In this document: positions 45,651-57,879 of the stretch, in pieces
Numbering within the stretch: the first letter of the stretch is position 1
Layout: every line of letters starts with the position of its first letter
Assembly (NCBI GenBank): GCA_032871835.1
Contig: CM065295.1
Coordinates: 44,514,360-44,578,359 of the forward strand
Origin: Dipteronia dyeriana
Lineage: Eukaryota; Streptophyta; Magnoliopsida; Sapindales; Sapindaceae
Reading direction: 5' to 3'
Length of the DNA: 64,000 nucleotides
Program-made: the position numbers and the translations under genes
The notes under the pieces: model-generated
Seen by the model: only the letters and a program-made list of their open reading frames with translations
What the model was told of the DNA's origin: nothing
The model's database searches: none

Positions 45651-47154
45651 TGCTTGTGTGTGGTTATGAGTGGCTTGATAAGCAAAACTATATTGTATAT
45701 CTATTTCTTTGAGAGCTACTCATGTGAGAAGTAACGATCTTGATAAAATAGCTTTTATTGCTTCTAGATCATACACTTAAGCCTTTGTAAATCTTGTTTT
45801 TAAAAAGTGCACAAATGCTTCTCTTATATGTTTAAGTTTGAGTAATTGAGTTTAAAAGCATGTAGATTATGGATGCATCTTGAAGTTCATTGTCTAGTAC
45901 ATGATAGATGACCTATAGTTAGTATCCATTTTTCTTCGGCATCTACATATAACTCAATGAGCACTTTCATAGAAAGGGCTACACACCTTGGTTGTGAATC
46001 CGCCCAATGTAGGAAAGGGCTACACCATTGTGATGAGTGAAAGCCGTCATGAAGAGTATATGTTTATGTAAGAAAAATCAAAGAAGTGTTGAAAAAGAAT
46101 CATTTAAAAAAAACTTTGATACAAAGCCTGAAAAGAAATGAAAGAAGGCTTAAAATGGAGTATAGTTGAAAATTGTGATTGCTCGGGTTGAAAAACAGAA
46201 ATGGGATGACGAGCCACATGCACACACACGCTCATATATTGAAATCTATGCTCTTTAAAGCAAAAATCCGGATGATAATCGGTTTGACCTTGATTGGAAA
46301 AGCTTTAGATGGAAAAGTGTTGAAGTGGTTTGCATGTTGATATCACAATCACTCCTTTTATATATGTTAGAAGCATTTTCACACACACACATTTTTGCTT
46401 AATGTGCTTGATTCATTAGCAATGAGAGATTATTTTTGAGAGAATAATGAAAATCTATGACTCTTTTATTGATTTTGAAAAATAGTGGTGTACTTTCTTT
46501 TATTGCTTGAAAAGTGTGATTGTGTGATTCTCTTGTGAACAAGTTTACTTGCTCATTAATATGTGGAGCATATGTCTAGGGGGAGTTTAGTTTGTTAAAC
46601 TTAGTTCTTTATACAACTTGTTTGCTCACTATCTCATGATTTTATTGTGCATCCCTTATACCCTTGTAGGTATTTTCACTTGGCATTTATCTCTCTCTAG
46701 GTTGTGTAATATGTTTTTGTCTATTTCTTTCCAAAAAGAGGGAGAACGTGTTTTCTTCACCATATTACTTACTTTTGATATAAAGGGGATATAAAGGGGA
46801 GACAATTCATTAAAGGGGAGAAATTTTGTCTTTAGAGGGAGAAAGTAAGGGGGAGAAAGAAGAAAGATTTTGTGTTTGCATGAGATAAGAAGAGTTAAGG
46901 GATTTTTTGTTTTTTCTTTCGGGTATATTGTTTGTTTATCTCACCTATCTTCTTTGTAGAAGATTTCTTTTAGTTGTTATTGTCTCACATGTGCTTTGAA
47001 TGTACGAAGATATTCTTGAAGATTCTTGAAGACACTTTAGTGTAGGAATATTTCTTTGTAATGTGAGGATGTGAGAATGCAATCAACATTGATTATGAGT
47101 GATCTTTGTATGGTGAGGTAGAGGTTTTGTCATGGAATAGCCAAAGGGGGAGAT
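45651..47154 (+). mobile_element. Sirevirus 3' region with multiple polypurine tracts
   Basis: There is no envelope-like ORF. Purine runs (aggggga, aaaggggat, aaaggggaga, agggggagaaagaag) cluster at 46570-46870. The final tract ccaaagggggagatt (47141-47154) touches the LTR. Repeated polypurine tracts are described for Sireviruses. Confidence 0.75.
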
Positions 47155-47640
47155 TGTTAGGTTTTAGATTTGTGTTGGCTTGATTCCATAACAAAACTTC
47201 ATTTCTTTGTAATGCTTAGTTGCTTAAGTGGTTTGTGAAGATAAGAGCTTCAAGGAATAAGAGCAACTTCTCATGATGCAAAGTTCTTCTTCAAGAGGAT
47301 TGGTACTATACTTGGATGCTAAGGTATCGAGATCCTTCTTCCTCTTGCAAGGCGTAGGCTCACACACACACACAATTCATTCATATATGTCCCTTCTTAG
47401 TTGTGCATCATTAAATGTGCACACACACACAATTCATACATTTGTGTCTCTGCATCATAGCGCATCATTTGATATAACACATTCACACGTTTGAAGTTGA
47501 ATGCTTATGCATTGGGATGAAAGTAACATGTTTTGGAAAATGAATGATTGGAGACTATCTCTATAAAGTTTGCATTCTTGTGTGAAATATGTTTGTTTGT
47601 TTATATGTTTGTATAACATGGATCTTGAACTTTATTTTTG

Positions 47641-49037
47641 TCTTAGATTATTCATGATTGAGTTCCGGTCATTTCGGTTACTCATACTATTGATTTCGAG
47701 TTCTAAATCAAAAGATACTACACTTTCAACTCATGTTGCATACATTATCTTTGTCTTCATATATCAAGTTGAATTCTAATTTACTGGGTTGAGTATCTTA
47801 TATTTCCATGTCCGTGAGGGATTCCCGGTTCGTATTCTTCTAATGGATTCGAATTCAGAGTTCGGAGGCCAAAGAACGGTCGAAGAAAGCGAGAGGAGCG
47901 CAAGGGATGAGGTGCGTTGGCTCAAGCCATCACCTTGCACCATTCTGAGATGGCGCGTGGCCATCTCGGCCCCAAAGGTGCTCTGCCTCGAGATGCCCAC
48001 GTGCCATCTCAGGGAGGCACTAAAGAATGGGGGCAATTTGGTCATTTGGTTGTTCTCTCTTTATAACCTCTCATTCCATCTCATTCATGAATAAGTTGAG
48101 AAAATTGAATTTGAAGAACAAGTGTAGAAATTTTCTCAACATTTTGATTTTTGTTTTTTCGATAACTTCTTCATTTCTACTCCGAATCACTTGATTAAAA
48201 AACCGATTTCGAGTGTCTTCAAGATTTCTACAAACCCCAAGCATTTCCAGAACCAAAGGATGTCTAGAGTGTTTGTTGTGATCTGATCTTCAGTTCATGG
48301 TTTTCATCCTTATTTGTAAAAATCATTTTTTTCTTAGTTTTTGTCTTAGATTTTTCATGATTGAGTTCCGTTCATTTCGGTCACTCATACTATTGATTTC
48401 TAGTTCTACACTTTCAACTCATGATGCGTACATTGTCTTCGTCTTCATATATCAAGTTGAATTCTTATTTTCTGGGTTGAGTATCTTATATGTCCATGTC
48501 CTTGAGGGAGTCCAGGTTCATAATCTTTAAACAAATTCAAATTCAGAGTTCGGAGTCCAAAGAACGGTCGAAGAACGCTAGAGGAGTGCAAGGGAAGAGA
48601 TGCGATGGCATAAGCCATCACTTGGCATCTTCCCGAGATGGCGCGTGGCCATCTCGGCCCCAAAGCCTTGCTGCCCCGAGATGCCCACGCTTTATCTCGG
48701 GGAGGCACTAAGGCATGAGGGAAATTTGGTATTTTGGTTTGTTTCTCTTTCAAATCTCTCCTTCCCTCTCATTCATTAGAAGTTAGACAAGTTGAGAAAA
48801 ACGAATTTGAAGAACAAGTGCAGAATTTTTCTCTCAATATTTTGATTTTTGTTTTTGTGATAACTTCTTCATTTCTACTCTGAATCACTTGATTCAAAAA
48901 CCAATTTCTAGTTTCTTGATGATTTCTACAAACCCCAACCATTTCCACAACCAAAGGATGTCTAGATATTTCGTTGTGATCAGATCTTCAGTTCATGATT
49001 TTCATCCTTGTTGGTAAAATCATCTTCTTCTTAGTTT
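47641..49037 (+). repeat. ~0.7-kb tandem duplication inside the 3' LTR
   Basis: Both copies begin tcttagatt..tcatgattgagttcc. They join where the first copy's ttcttagttttt meets tcttagatt. The 5' LTR has the same two short motifs (near 39585 and 40293-40316) about 0.7 kb apart, so a crossover at this microhomology explains the event. The second copy lacks ~15 bp after ttctagttcta. Confidence 0.8.
48633..48702 (+). other. Double palindromic hairpin in Sirevirus LTR
   Basis: CCGAGATGGC (48633-48642) pairs perfectly with GCCATCTCGG (48648-48657) around GCGTG. CCCCGAGAT (48674-48682) pairs perfectly with ATCTCGGGG (48694-48702). The same pair of structures, with changes, is at 15076-15144, 39890-39960 and 47945-48016. 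Confidence 0.75.
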
Positions 49038-50038
49038 TCTTCTTAGATATTCTTATTGATTGATGCTATTTGATTAAGAAGCATGCCTAGGATGATTTTG
49101 ATATCATTTTGTGGTTTGTTGATTTGATTTTCAAGGTTAGCTAGATTTGTGATAAATTGAATGATTTGTGCTGAACTTGATAAACATGAAATTGTTTCTA
49201 GAAATCTTTTGATCTTATGCTTGGTTAACTTTTCTAGATTTAATTTTTATTTTCTAAGAACTAGTTTGTGTTTCAATTGGCTTCTATATCTTCATATCTA
49301 TGTTCTTAGTTGATAACATGCTTAGGTTGTATAGATACATTTGTGATTGCTCTTTGAAAGTATAATCTAGCTATCTAGTTGCATGTCCATAGAATTTGTT
49401 GATCATCATTTTCTATGTTGAGTGCTTGTTTATGTTTTGCATTCATGATCACTTAGATGCCTTGTGAAGAGGTAGGAAGTCTCATATCTTAGAGTGATTC
49501 TTTGATTTGAGCAATTGGAAGTCGTAGCTAGAGTCGTGAAAACTTGGATAGCTAAGCAAATGGAAGTCTCGACAAGAGGTGTGAAACCTCGGATTGTTGA
49601 GCAAAGAAGTCTCAACTAGATTCAGGAGGACTCAGATAGTTGAGCAAGAAGTCTTGCCTAGGGTCGGGAGGATCCAGATAGGTGAGCAAGGAATCTTCCT
49701 AAAGACAGAAGGTTTTGGGTAGGAAGTCGGTTTAGTAGATCACTAGGTTCAAGGGTAGAGTAAGAGTGATAGCTTGGAGAACATGTGTTAATTGCTTGAG
49801 TGTGTAACTCTTATTTGAAATAGTGGATTTGCTTTTGTCGGTGGTTATGGTATCAACCCGTGGATGTTTCCTCTTCGGAGGTTTACCACGTAAATATTGT
49901 GTGTCATTGTTTAAAATTTTCATTAAGCATTATTAAAATTGCATTGTTTTAAAAGAAGAAAAAAAATTGGAGCATATACCTATTCACCCCTCCCCCCCCT
50001 CTAGGTATATTTACACTATAAATATAAAGGGAATTTCA

Positions 50039-50898
50039 CTTTTCATTTAAGATCACATAAGAGGCCTTGTGAAAAGGTTGCAAGTCACATATGGAGATTG
50101 ATTCTTCAAGTTGTGCATTAGAAGTCACATTTCTTAGAGTGATTCTTTGGTTTGTGTATTGGAAGTCGCATATTGGAAAGGGGGTCTTCAATTTGAGTAT
50201 GGAGTCTTAGCAAGGATCAGGGTAATCCATATAACTGAGCGTGGAAATCTCATATTTGAGTGTGAAAGTAGCATTTTGGAGAGGGGCTCTTCAATTTACG
50301 CATGGAGTCTTGACTGTGATCGAGGTGATCTGAAAAATTAAGTAAGGTGGCATCTCTTTCATTGTGTAGGGTGAAAGGGTAGATTTCTAGGTGAAGTGGT
50401 CACTTGAGAGATTGTATCTTTTTATCTTACTAGTGAAAGTTGTTTGTCGGTGGTTGTGGTATCAACTCGTGGATATTTCCTCTTCAGAGGTTTTACCACA
50501 TAAAAATAATGTGTTGATTTTCTCTATCTCTATCTCTTGATATTTGTATATATAATTGATATATATCTTACTTGATATTGGTATATATCTTGTTTGATAT
50601 ACATGTTACCGATAATCATTTTATTTTAATATTTGAACTTGTTAAAGGCTTTTGTTTAAGTAGCCTAGTTTGCATCACATGCAAGTTGTTATCAATATTT
50701 ACTTTGTTTCATTAAGCTTGTCTTTATTGAATTGATTTTGCTTGTGTTTGATTAATAAAATTGTGATACAAGCTACCTAGAGGGACAAACATAAGTTTGT
50801 TTCAAAGGAGTAGAAAAGGTGTACTAACCTACTAACCTATTCATCCCCCCTCCCTCTCCTGGTTAACTTAAGGCAAATTAACCGTGTTTGTATTTTCA
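50039..50898 (+). mobile_element. 3' part of another Sirevirus LTR
   Basis: It matches the end of LTR-S1: aagtggtcacttgagagattgtatc, ggttgtggtatcaactcgtgg, a pyrimidine box (50843-50858) and the terminal ttaaccgtgtttgtattttca. The 5' part is missing: the sequence abuts the Sirevirus 3' LTR. Confidence 0.7.
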
Positions 50899-52222
50899 AG
50901 AGGCCATCAGGGCCATGCACGGGTCCATACCCGCATAAATGCCAAAGCCAAAGAAGATGAGTATAAGCATCTAGTCACTACGTGGGTCAATAATCGGGTC
51001 CCTAACTGTGCACTACACACGTCAGACACACTATATCAACATTTTCAGACCTAATCTTGGGACCCTATAAATATACTCTTTTCTGAAACGAACAAAACAT
51101 TATCCAAAGATCTCTTCCACCCATCATATCCTCTGCTACACTTTCTCACATCTCTAATCACTAACCCTAGATCTAGGAGTCATTCCTCACCTAATCTAAC
51201 CATCATCTTCCTCATCTACTCAAGGACACTTACAAAATGGATTAAAATTTTAAGGAAGGATCCTCGACATGGGTCTTCTCTATCTCTCTTCTCCTATTAA
51301 TTTTTACGTATTTTTCATGAGTAGCTTAATATCCCACTAAGGGATTGATGTGAAACACTTGCGGTTGTTGGGCTTTGTATTAAACTCTATTCATTTTATT
51401 AAATCTATCAATTATGTTTCATTAATTGTTTTAATTGCTTTCCTTAATTTGTTTGTCTTTGATTATACACCCCTCTCTTTACTAATTGATTGAGGAAATT
51501 AATTGAGTAGTTGACTAGGTATACATCTACTTGGTCTTCTTAAGCTCATTTGAATGGAAGGGTTGAACAAGAGTACACTCCTTAAGTGAGACCTAAACTT
51601 AATACTCTCAATTTCTATCTAATCTCAAATGGGTAATCAATTCTATACATCTAGGTTGGTTGTTTGTGAGAGGTTAAGCATCAATACTATACATCTAGTT
51701 TGGTGACTTTATAAAGAATTTAGTCTCTTAAATTGATAGATCTGCAATCATGAACAATCACTTGTGATGGCCAATACTATACATCTAGATTGGACATTCA
51801 TAAGGGATATACAAACAATGATATACATCTAGATTGGCTATAATCGATTAAAATGCATTCATTTCATAAGAGTTCATAAGTTGCCCATAATTCACTTATT
51901 GGATCCGTCAATTCCTTAGTTCTCACTATCATACTTTAACACACATTTCTTTTTTACTTAGTTGCATGTTAGATTAATTAACATAATTGTAGTTTGCATC
52001 TTAGTTATTAACTTTTCAAAACCAACCATTAATATTTACATTTTCATGCATTGTTTAGTTTAATATTAGTTAACTGATTTTAGCCATTTGGTTTCCCTTT
52101 CCTTGCGGACGATACCTGACTTGCCATTATACCAATTTTGTAAACTTTTGAGGCATTATTGAGGTACTTTATAAATATTTTTAACCTACGATTTTCTTAC
52201 AACAAAAACGTACACGTCATCA
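50899..52222 (+). mobile_element. 5'-truncated LTR of the LTR-a family (LTR-d)
   Basis: It lacks roughly the first 330 bp; it has the TATA box at 51066 (ctataaatatac), the hairpin array (51510-51840) and the U5 box, and ends acgtcatca. In the array ATGGCCAAT (51767-51775) pairs with ATTGGACAT (51789-51797), one internal mismatch. Confidence 0.75.
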
Positions 52223-53522
52223 AGCTGCAGATATGTGTAGGTTTTACGATATAGCCTTCGTGGGTGTCTCCCATTAAATCTACCGCATAAATCCCTTCAA
52301 TGGAATTCGCGGGAGAAGTCTCCATGAGTTCCTCCTGTGGAGTCTTTGTGGAAGACCTTTTTTGGGTAGTGTTGGCTTGTGTGCGCTGGTGTCCTACCCA
52401 CGTACTGCATTGATTTCGAGGCAAAAACATCTTTTCACCTGGTGTCATTTTCCTTCCTTATAAATACATCATCTTCTTCCCCATTTAGATCTAGAAATTA
52501 AAATTTCTAGATTCTAGTGAGAGAAAGAGTTTCCCTAGAGAGAGAAAGCTTTAAGCTTTGTTCTTTGACTCTCTAAAACCCCAAAACCCACATTCATCTT
52601 GCATCTCTAGCCTCATTCAAGCATGGATCTTCATTAATGTCTTTGCTTGGTAAGTAAAACAAACATCCTAGCTCATTTATTTTTCTAGTTTGTCAAGACA
52701 TGTCATTTATTGCTTAGGTTAGCAAACCTTCATATTCATTGTATATCAATTGAAGTTATGACATGTTTAGGGTTTGTTTGTGATAGCTAGCATTTAGGAT
52801 ATTATTGCCCTCTATCTAAGTCTCTATGCTTTTACATTTAAACATTATTGTGTAGGACTCATTGATTGCATTTCTTTATTGCATTTATTGTCCTTGCCTT
52901 ATTTTGACAACTTGTGTTGATTGGGCATTCTTGATAATTAGGTTGTTAGATTTGCATCTTAGCATCTAATTAAGCATTTAATGTTTAGCCTTGCATTTTA
53001 TTGCATTTAGAATATTGGCATATATTCACTTAGACTTTTAATTCTCTTCATTGAGTCAAAGTCTTATGGTTACGAATGGTAGTTGCACAAGAAAAATAAG
53101 CCTTGTAACCAAGGGTGTGGTTGGCAAGCATTGTGTCGAGTATCATCTGTAAAAGGCCAGCAGTGTAGATTAGGAGGTTCTCACGTCAAGAGTAGTGGAT
53201 CTGGTAATATCACTAGGGATTGAGCAAAGAGTGGTGAGTGGTAATATTCAGAGAGTTCGTGTATCACTTGAGGGTGTAACTTTCTTTTCATATAGTGGAT
53301 TTGGTGATATAGGTGGCTAGCTTGGCTAATCCTTGGTTTTTCCCTTGTTGACGAGTTTCCACATAAAAATCAAGTATTATTTAATTTCTGCACTTTATAC
53401 TTGATTTTTTTTATTGTTTAAATTGGGTTTTGCTTGTTAATATTGACTAATCAAAAAATTTGGTAATAATCGATTAACATCCCATTCACCCCCCTCTCTC
53501 CCTTCTTCAAGTTGTATTTTCA
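52223..53522 (+). mobile_element. Sirevirus-type LTR of the pol-less element E, 5'-truncated
   Basis: A TATA box is at 52459 (ttataaatacatc), and the end carries the conserved cccattcacccccctctc box (53481-53498) and ttgtattttca. The gag of element E follows after 17 bp that contain no recognisable primer site. Confidence 0.6.
52459..52470 (+). promoter_or_regulatory. TATA box of Sirevirus-type LTR
   Basis: ttataaatacat, followed about 30-60 bp downstream by a pyrimidine-rich leader. Confidence 0.5.
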
Positions 53523-53539
53523 TTGAAGATGAGTATACT

Positions 53540-55129
53540 TGATCGTGCCAAAATTGTTATATATTTTAGACCTCAATTCCATTTTCCTTATCTCGTTTTC
53601 GTGCATTTGTATGTATCTTATGGCTCTTTCGATATGTTTGCAAGCAATTGGTAAATATTGGAAGAAAGGATGAAAAACATGAAGATTGTGCGAAAACATG
53701 CCAAAATCAATGAAAAAAGGCTTTTGTGTGTAGGTGCATGTGCCGGTTCCTACAACTGAGAAAATCTGAGGAGGAGATCAGACACTCACCAGGTCACTAC
53801 ATGGGTCCCTACCCATGCATTACCTGCGCATATGCCAAAACCAAAGAACAAGAATAGCAACAATCAAGGCACTGCATGGGTCACTACATGGGTGCCTACC
53901 CGTTCATTACTCATACATTTCACTCATGAGGATCAACACATCAGCATTTTCAGACCTAATCTTGAGACCCTATAAATATATTCTTTCCTAAAATGGAAGA
54001 GGGAATTTTGGAATAATATCTTCCATTTGTCTTCTCCTCTCCTACACTTTATCACATCTCTTATTACTAACCTAGATTTAGGAATCATTCCTCACCCAAA
54101 TTAACCATCTTTCATCCTTAACTACTCAAGAACACTTGGAGAATTGCATTCAAGCTTCAAGGAAAGAGGATTTTTACATGGGTCTTCTCTATCTTTTTTC
54201 TCCTTACTATTTTATTGTATTTGTCATCAGTAGCCAAACATCCCACTGAGGAATTGATGTGAAACACATGTGGATGTTAGGCTTGTATTGAATGTTATTC
54301 ATCTTATTAAATCTATCATTCATATGTTCATTCATTGTTTTAATTGCTTCCCTTAATTGGTTTGTCTTTAATTGTACACTCCTCTCTTTGCTTATTGATT
54401 GAGGCGATTATTTGAGTATTTGACTAGGTATACATCTATTTGGTCAACTTAAGCTCATTTGATGGAAGGGTTGAACAAGAGTACACTCCTTAAGTGAGAC
54501 CCGGGTTTAATAAACTTATCTTTTTCTAATCTCAAATGGGTGACCAATTTTATACATCTAGGTTGGTTACATGTGAGGGGTTAAGCACCAATACCTACAC
54601 ATCTAGGTTGGTAACTTTATAATGAGATTAGTCCCTTAATTGATAGATGTGCATTCATGAACAATCACTTGTGGTGGCCAATACTATACATCTAGATTGG
54701 ACACTCATGAGGGATATACAACGAATTCTATACATCCAGATTGGCTATAATCGATTAAAGCGCATTAATTTCATGAGAGTTCGTACATGCCCCTAATTCA
54801 TTGGTTGGATCCATCAATTCCTTAGTCTTAACCATCATATTTTAACACACATTTCATATTAACATTAATTGCATGTTAGAGAAACTAGCCTAATTGTAGT
54901 TTGCATATTAACTATTAACCTTTCAAAACACCAACCCTTTATATTTACTTTTCATGCTTTGTTTTAGTTTAATATTAGTTAACTAGTTTTAGTCATTTGA
55001 TTTCCCTTTCTCTATGGACGACACCCGGTGTACCATTGTACTAGTTTTATAAACTTTTGAGGCATTGTTGTTGTACTCTATAAATTTTGTTTTTACGTAC
55101 GATTTCTAACGACAAAAACTTAAACATCA
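53540..55129 (+). mobile_element. Solo LTR of the LTR-a family (LTR-e)
   Basis: 1,590 bp, TGATCGTGCC...AAACATCA, flanked on both sides by ATACT (53535-53539 and 55130-55134), a perfect target duplication. The flanks join into one reading frame of element E gag. The TATA box is at 53971. Hairpins: GTGACCAA (54540-54547) with TTGGTTAC (54563-54570), one G-U; GTGGCCAAT (54674-54682) with ATTGGACAC (54696-54704), one internal mismatch. Confidence 0.9.
53971..53980 (+). promoter_or_regulatory. TATA box of LTR-e
   Basis: tataaatata at the position equivalent to 1137 in LTR-a. Confidence 0.55.
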
Positions 55130-57047
55130 ATACTCCACCCATCAAGGCTCTTGAAGATGGAAGCATTATTTCTAAGCTGAAATCAGAATGGAGTGCTCAA
55201 GATTTCGAAGCATTTATATGGAACAACAAGACGATGCACGCCATTTTCGTGCCATGGATGAGAACCAATACTAGCTTATCCAAATTACTAAGAATTCCCT
55301 TGGACCATGGAAGATTCTTGAGATGGTTCATGAGGGCATGGACATGGTAGACTCTATACTTCAAATGTTGCAAGCCAAGTTCAAAACTATCAAGATGGAA
55401 GAAAATGAGTGCTTTAATGACTTCCAAATCAAGTTAATGGACATTATCAACCAAATCCATCAACTTGGGGATCCTTACACCGATTTAAGGATCAAGCAAA
55501 ATATCATGAGATCTCTTTCCAAAAGGTTACCACTATAAAGAAGAATAACTAGTACAAGAAGATGAAACCAAGTGAAGTCATTGAGAAGTTGTTGGCCTTT
55601 AAGGCGTTGAAGCTTACTTCTAAAACCCATAACCAAAAGGGGATTGCTTTGCAGACATTCAAGCTAGAGAAAAGATAAAGTTACTCCAATAAGAAGATGG
55701 CTCTTACAGTGAAGAGATTCAAGAAGTTTTTAAAGCTTGAAAAGAAAGGCATCAACTCAACAGGTAATGACTTTAAGAAGAAGAATGTGTTCAAGAATGG
55801 TAAAGATAGCCAAGACAAGTCTTCAAGTAAAGCAGTTCAGTGCTACTAGTGTGGGGAAATCAAACACATCTCACCTAGTTGTGGTAACTTGAAGAATAAA
55901 AAGAAACGAAAGGCATTGGCTGCCACGTGGAGTGATAGTGATGACCTTGAAGACAATGATGAGTCTTTGGATGATGAAGACGAGGCTAACTTTGTTGCTA
56001 TTGCCACTTCTCATAAAAGGAATAACAAAATGAAAGTTGTTGCAAAATGTTCATCAACCTTGAGTGATTATGAGAAGAACTACTTTACCTTTCTGGTCTC
56101 CTACCATGAAGAAACTCAAGCGGTCACCAAGTGTTTGTCACTTAAAATATTCAACAAGGATGACTTAAGAAGTGGAGACCAAATAGGAGCAACATTAAGA
56201 GACATTATCCTTGAACACATGAGCCACAATAACAAAAAGTAATAATGTGGTAAACTATCAAGAATTTATTGACTATCTTCAAACATTTTATAAAAAGAAA
56301 AAGGATGATGTTCTATGGTTGACGAAAGAAAATCTCCAACTAATAACTAGAGTGACTCATTTAGATAAGGAAATGACACTTATCAAAGTGAATGAAGTGA
56401 TGTTGGAGAAGGAACTTGATAAAGCAAGAAATATTCTTGCTAAGGTTACTTCGAGTTTAGAAAAGCTTGACCACATGTTGAGCATTAGAAAGAAGTCTAA
56501 TGACAAGAGAGGGCTTGGCTTTGTAGATGATGAGTCCATATCTTTCTCAGATAATACAACTTTTGTGAAGGAACCTGCCCATAAGTTGTCTCCTCCATCT
56601 CAATATCCTAGGAGGAAAATTGAACTTGGAGAGTCATCCAATAGTGGCCAGGTGAAAATGCCAATAAAAAGTTAAGATCAACCTCAACCTCCAAGTGCTT
56701 AACACTCGATCCTTCCACAACCAAGGGTTCACCAACCAAGAAGGCAAGCCATGCAATCAACCAAGAAGGCAAGTCATGAATCTTCAACCAATAGGCATCT
56801 CAACCAAGTTCAACAATAAAGAAGGAGAGAACCTGTTCAACACTTATGGCGACATCAAATGCATGAAAAGTCTCAAATGATCTCACAAGGATATAATATA
56901 ACATCTTATTTTATACCTACTTGTCACTTTTATGGTGTTGATGGTTATATTAGGCAAAATTACCATAGGTACATTAAGAAATGTAGGGTTGAGAGCATGT
57001 GCCTGACAAACCTAAAGTCAATGGTTCTAGGAAATCACATAACATGA
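55130..57047 (+). pseudogene. Sirevirus-type gag of pol-less element E
   Basis: It begins upstream of LTR-e (from about 53523) and continues with PPIKALEDGSIISKLKSEW. The UBN2 capsid part shows MLQAKFKTIKMEENECFNDF and INQIHQLGDPYTD. A first knuckle near 55840-55880 has CGEIKHISPSC with its first Cys pair damaged by a stop. Acidic and coiled-coil parts follow (55889-56242, 56247-56675). A second knuckle is decayed to CHFYGVDGYIRQNYHRYIKKC (56919-56981). Protease, integrase, RT and RNase H are all absent. At least five stops or shifts break the gag. Confidence 0.8.
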
Positions 57048-57879
57048 TCATTGTGACCACTAGGAATGAAAATGTGTCACATAAGTGGATTAGAAAGAAG
57101 ATGAATCCGCATGCTATTGTGCCAACATGTCTCCAATAGATTCAACTAGGTCTAATGGACTTGGTAGGTCTATAGGGGCTCATGTCTTCTATTGACTTAG
57201 TTGGAATTGACCCTATGAGGGAGCTCAAACTAAAAGAAAGAACTTACATTATTGAAATGAGTAAAAATATTCTTCATCGTTAATTGCTTGAGAAACATGG
57301 TTTCACATATATGCTTATATGATATTTGTATTCAACAAGTGTGTAACTTTGTTTTGGTTGTAGTTCAAGTCACTTATATGTTCAACATGCATTTTTGGAC
57401 AAGGAGAATTGATTGGAAAATACACTTGAATGACCTATAATTTATCTCCATGACATGTGAACTTGATTTTTATGACTTGCTTAAATTGATATGCATGAAA
57501 AGTTCTTAAATGCAAATATGTGAAAGCAAATGAGAAAAATAAACTCAATAAGGATCTATTATGCACTCAATCAATAAGGATTTTATATCCAAATTAGTCT
57601 TCTCTTCATTCTTTTGCATTACTTTGTATTGCTTTAGTGTTATTGTGTGAAAATGACTTTTTACATTTTGTTCACCTCACATGCACTTGTTCTTGGAAAG
57701 TGCTTTCTTGCTATTGTGTGTAGGCATGATGATCTACTAAGAGATTGAAGACTTAGAATCTTAAGTTTCTCTTTTGTAACGTAGAATATACTTTTATTGA
57801 CCAATAGCTTTGGACTCTTTCTTTGTAGGGATTATTTTGTGATTGGATTTTTTGCCAGGAAATAACCAAAGGGGGAGAT
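57048..57879 (+). mobile_element. 3' region of element E with polypurine tract
   Basis: Residual WIRKKM-like tail near 57090, then non-coding sequence resembling the 3' region of the complete Sirevirus. ccaaagggggagatt (57866-57880) is identical to the terminal purine tract at 47141-47155. Everything between gag and this tract has been deleted. Confidence 0.7.

Larger units (their letters stand above)
39103..50038 (+). mobile_element. Near-complete Sirevirus (Ty1/Copia) element
   Basis: LTR (39103-41307), degenerate iMet primer site, gag C-terminus, protease, integrase, RT, RNase H, a 1.5-kb 3' region with several purine tracts, LTR (47155-50038). RT text such as ARFQANPKESHLKAVKRI and the CHYC-GHIRPRC knuckle fit Sireviruses. 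Flanks CTATC and CTTTT do not match, and flanking sequences differ in type, so one edge was rearranged after insertion or by inter-element recombination. Confidence 0.9.
47155..50038 (+). mobile_element. Sirevirus 3' LTR with internal duplication
   Basis: 2,884 bp, same ends as the 5' LTR, but longer because the segment 47641-48343 is followed by a second diverged copy (48344 to about 49037). Both copies contain the cgagatgg double hairpin and the promoter-proximal region. Confidence 0.88.

Noticed and set aside
53540..57047. LTR-e plus the following gag read as one non-autonomous element with its own LTR
   Set aside because: The perfect ATACT duplication on both sides of LTR-e, and the gag frame continuing across it, show LTR-e is a solo LTR inserted into the Sirevirus-type gag.
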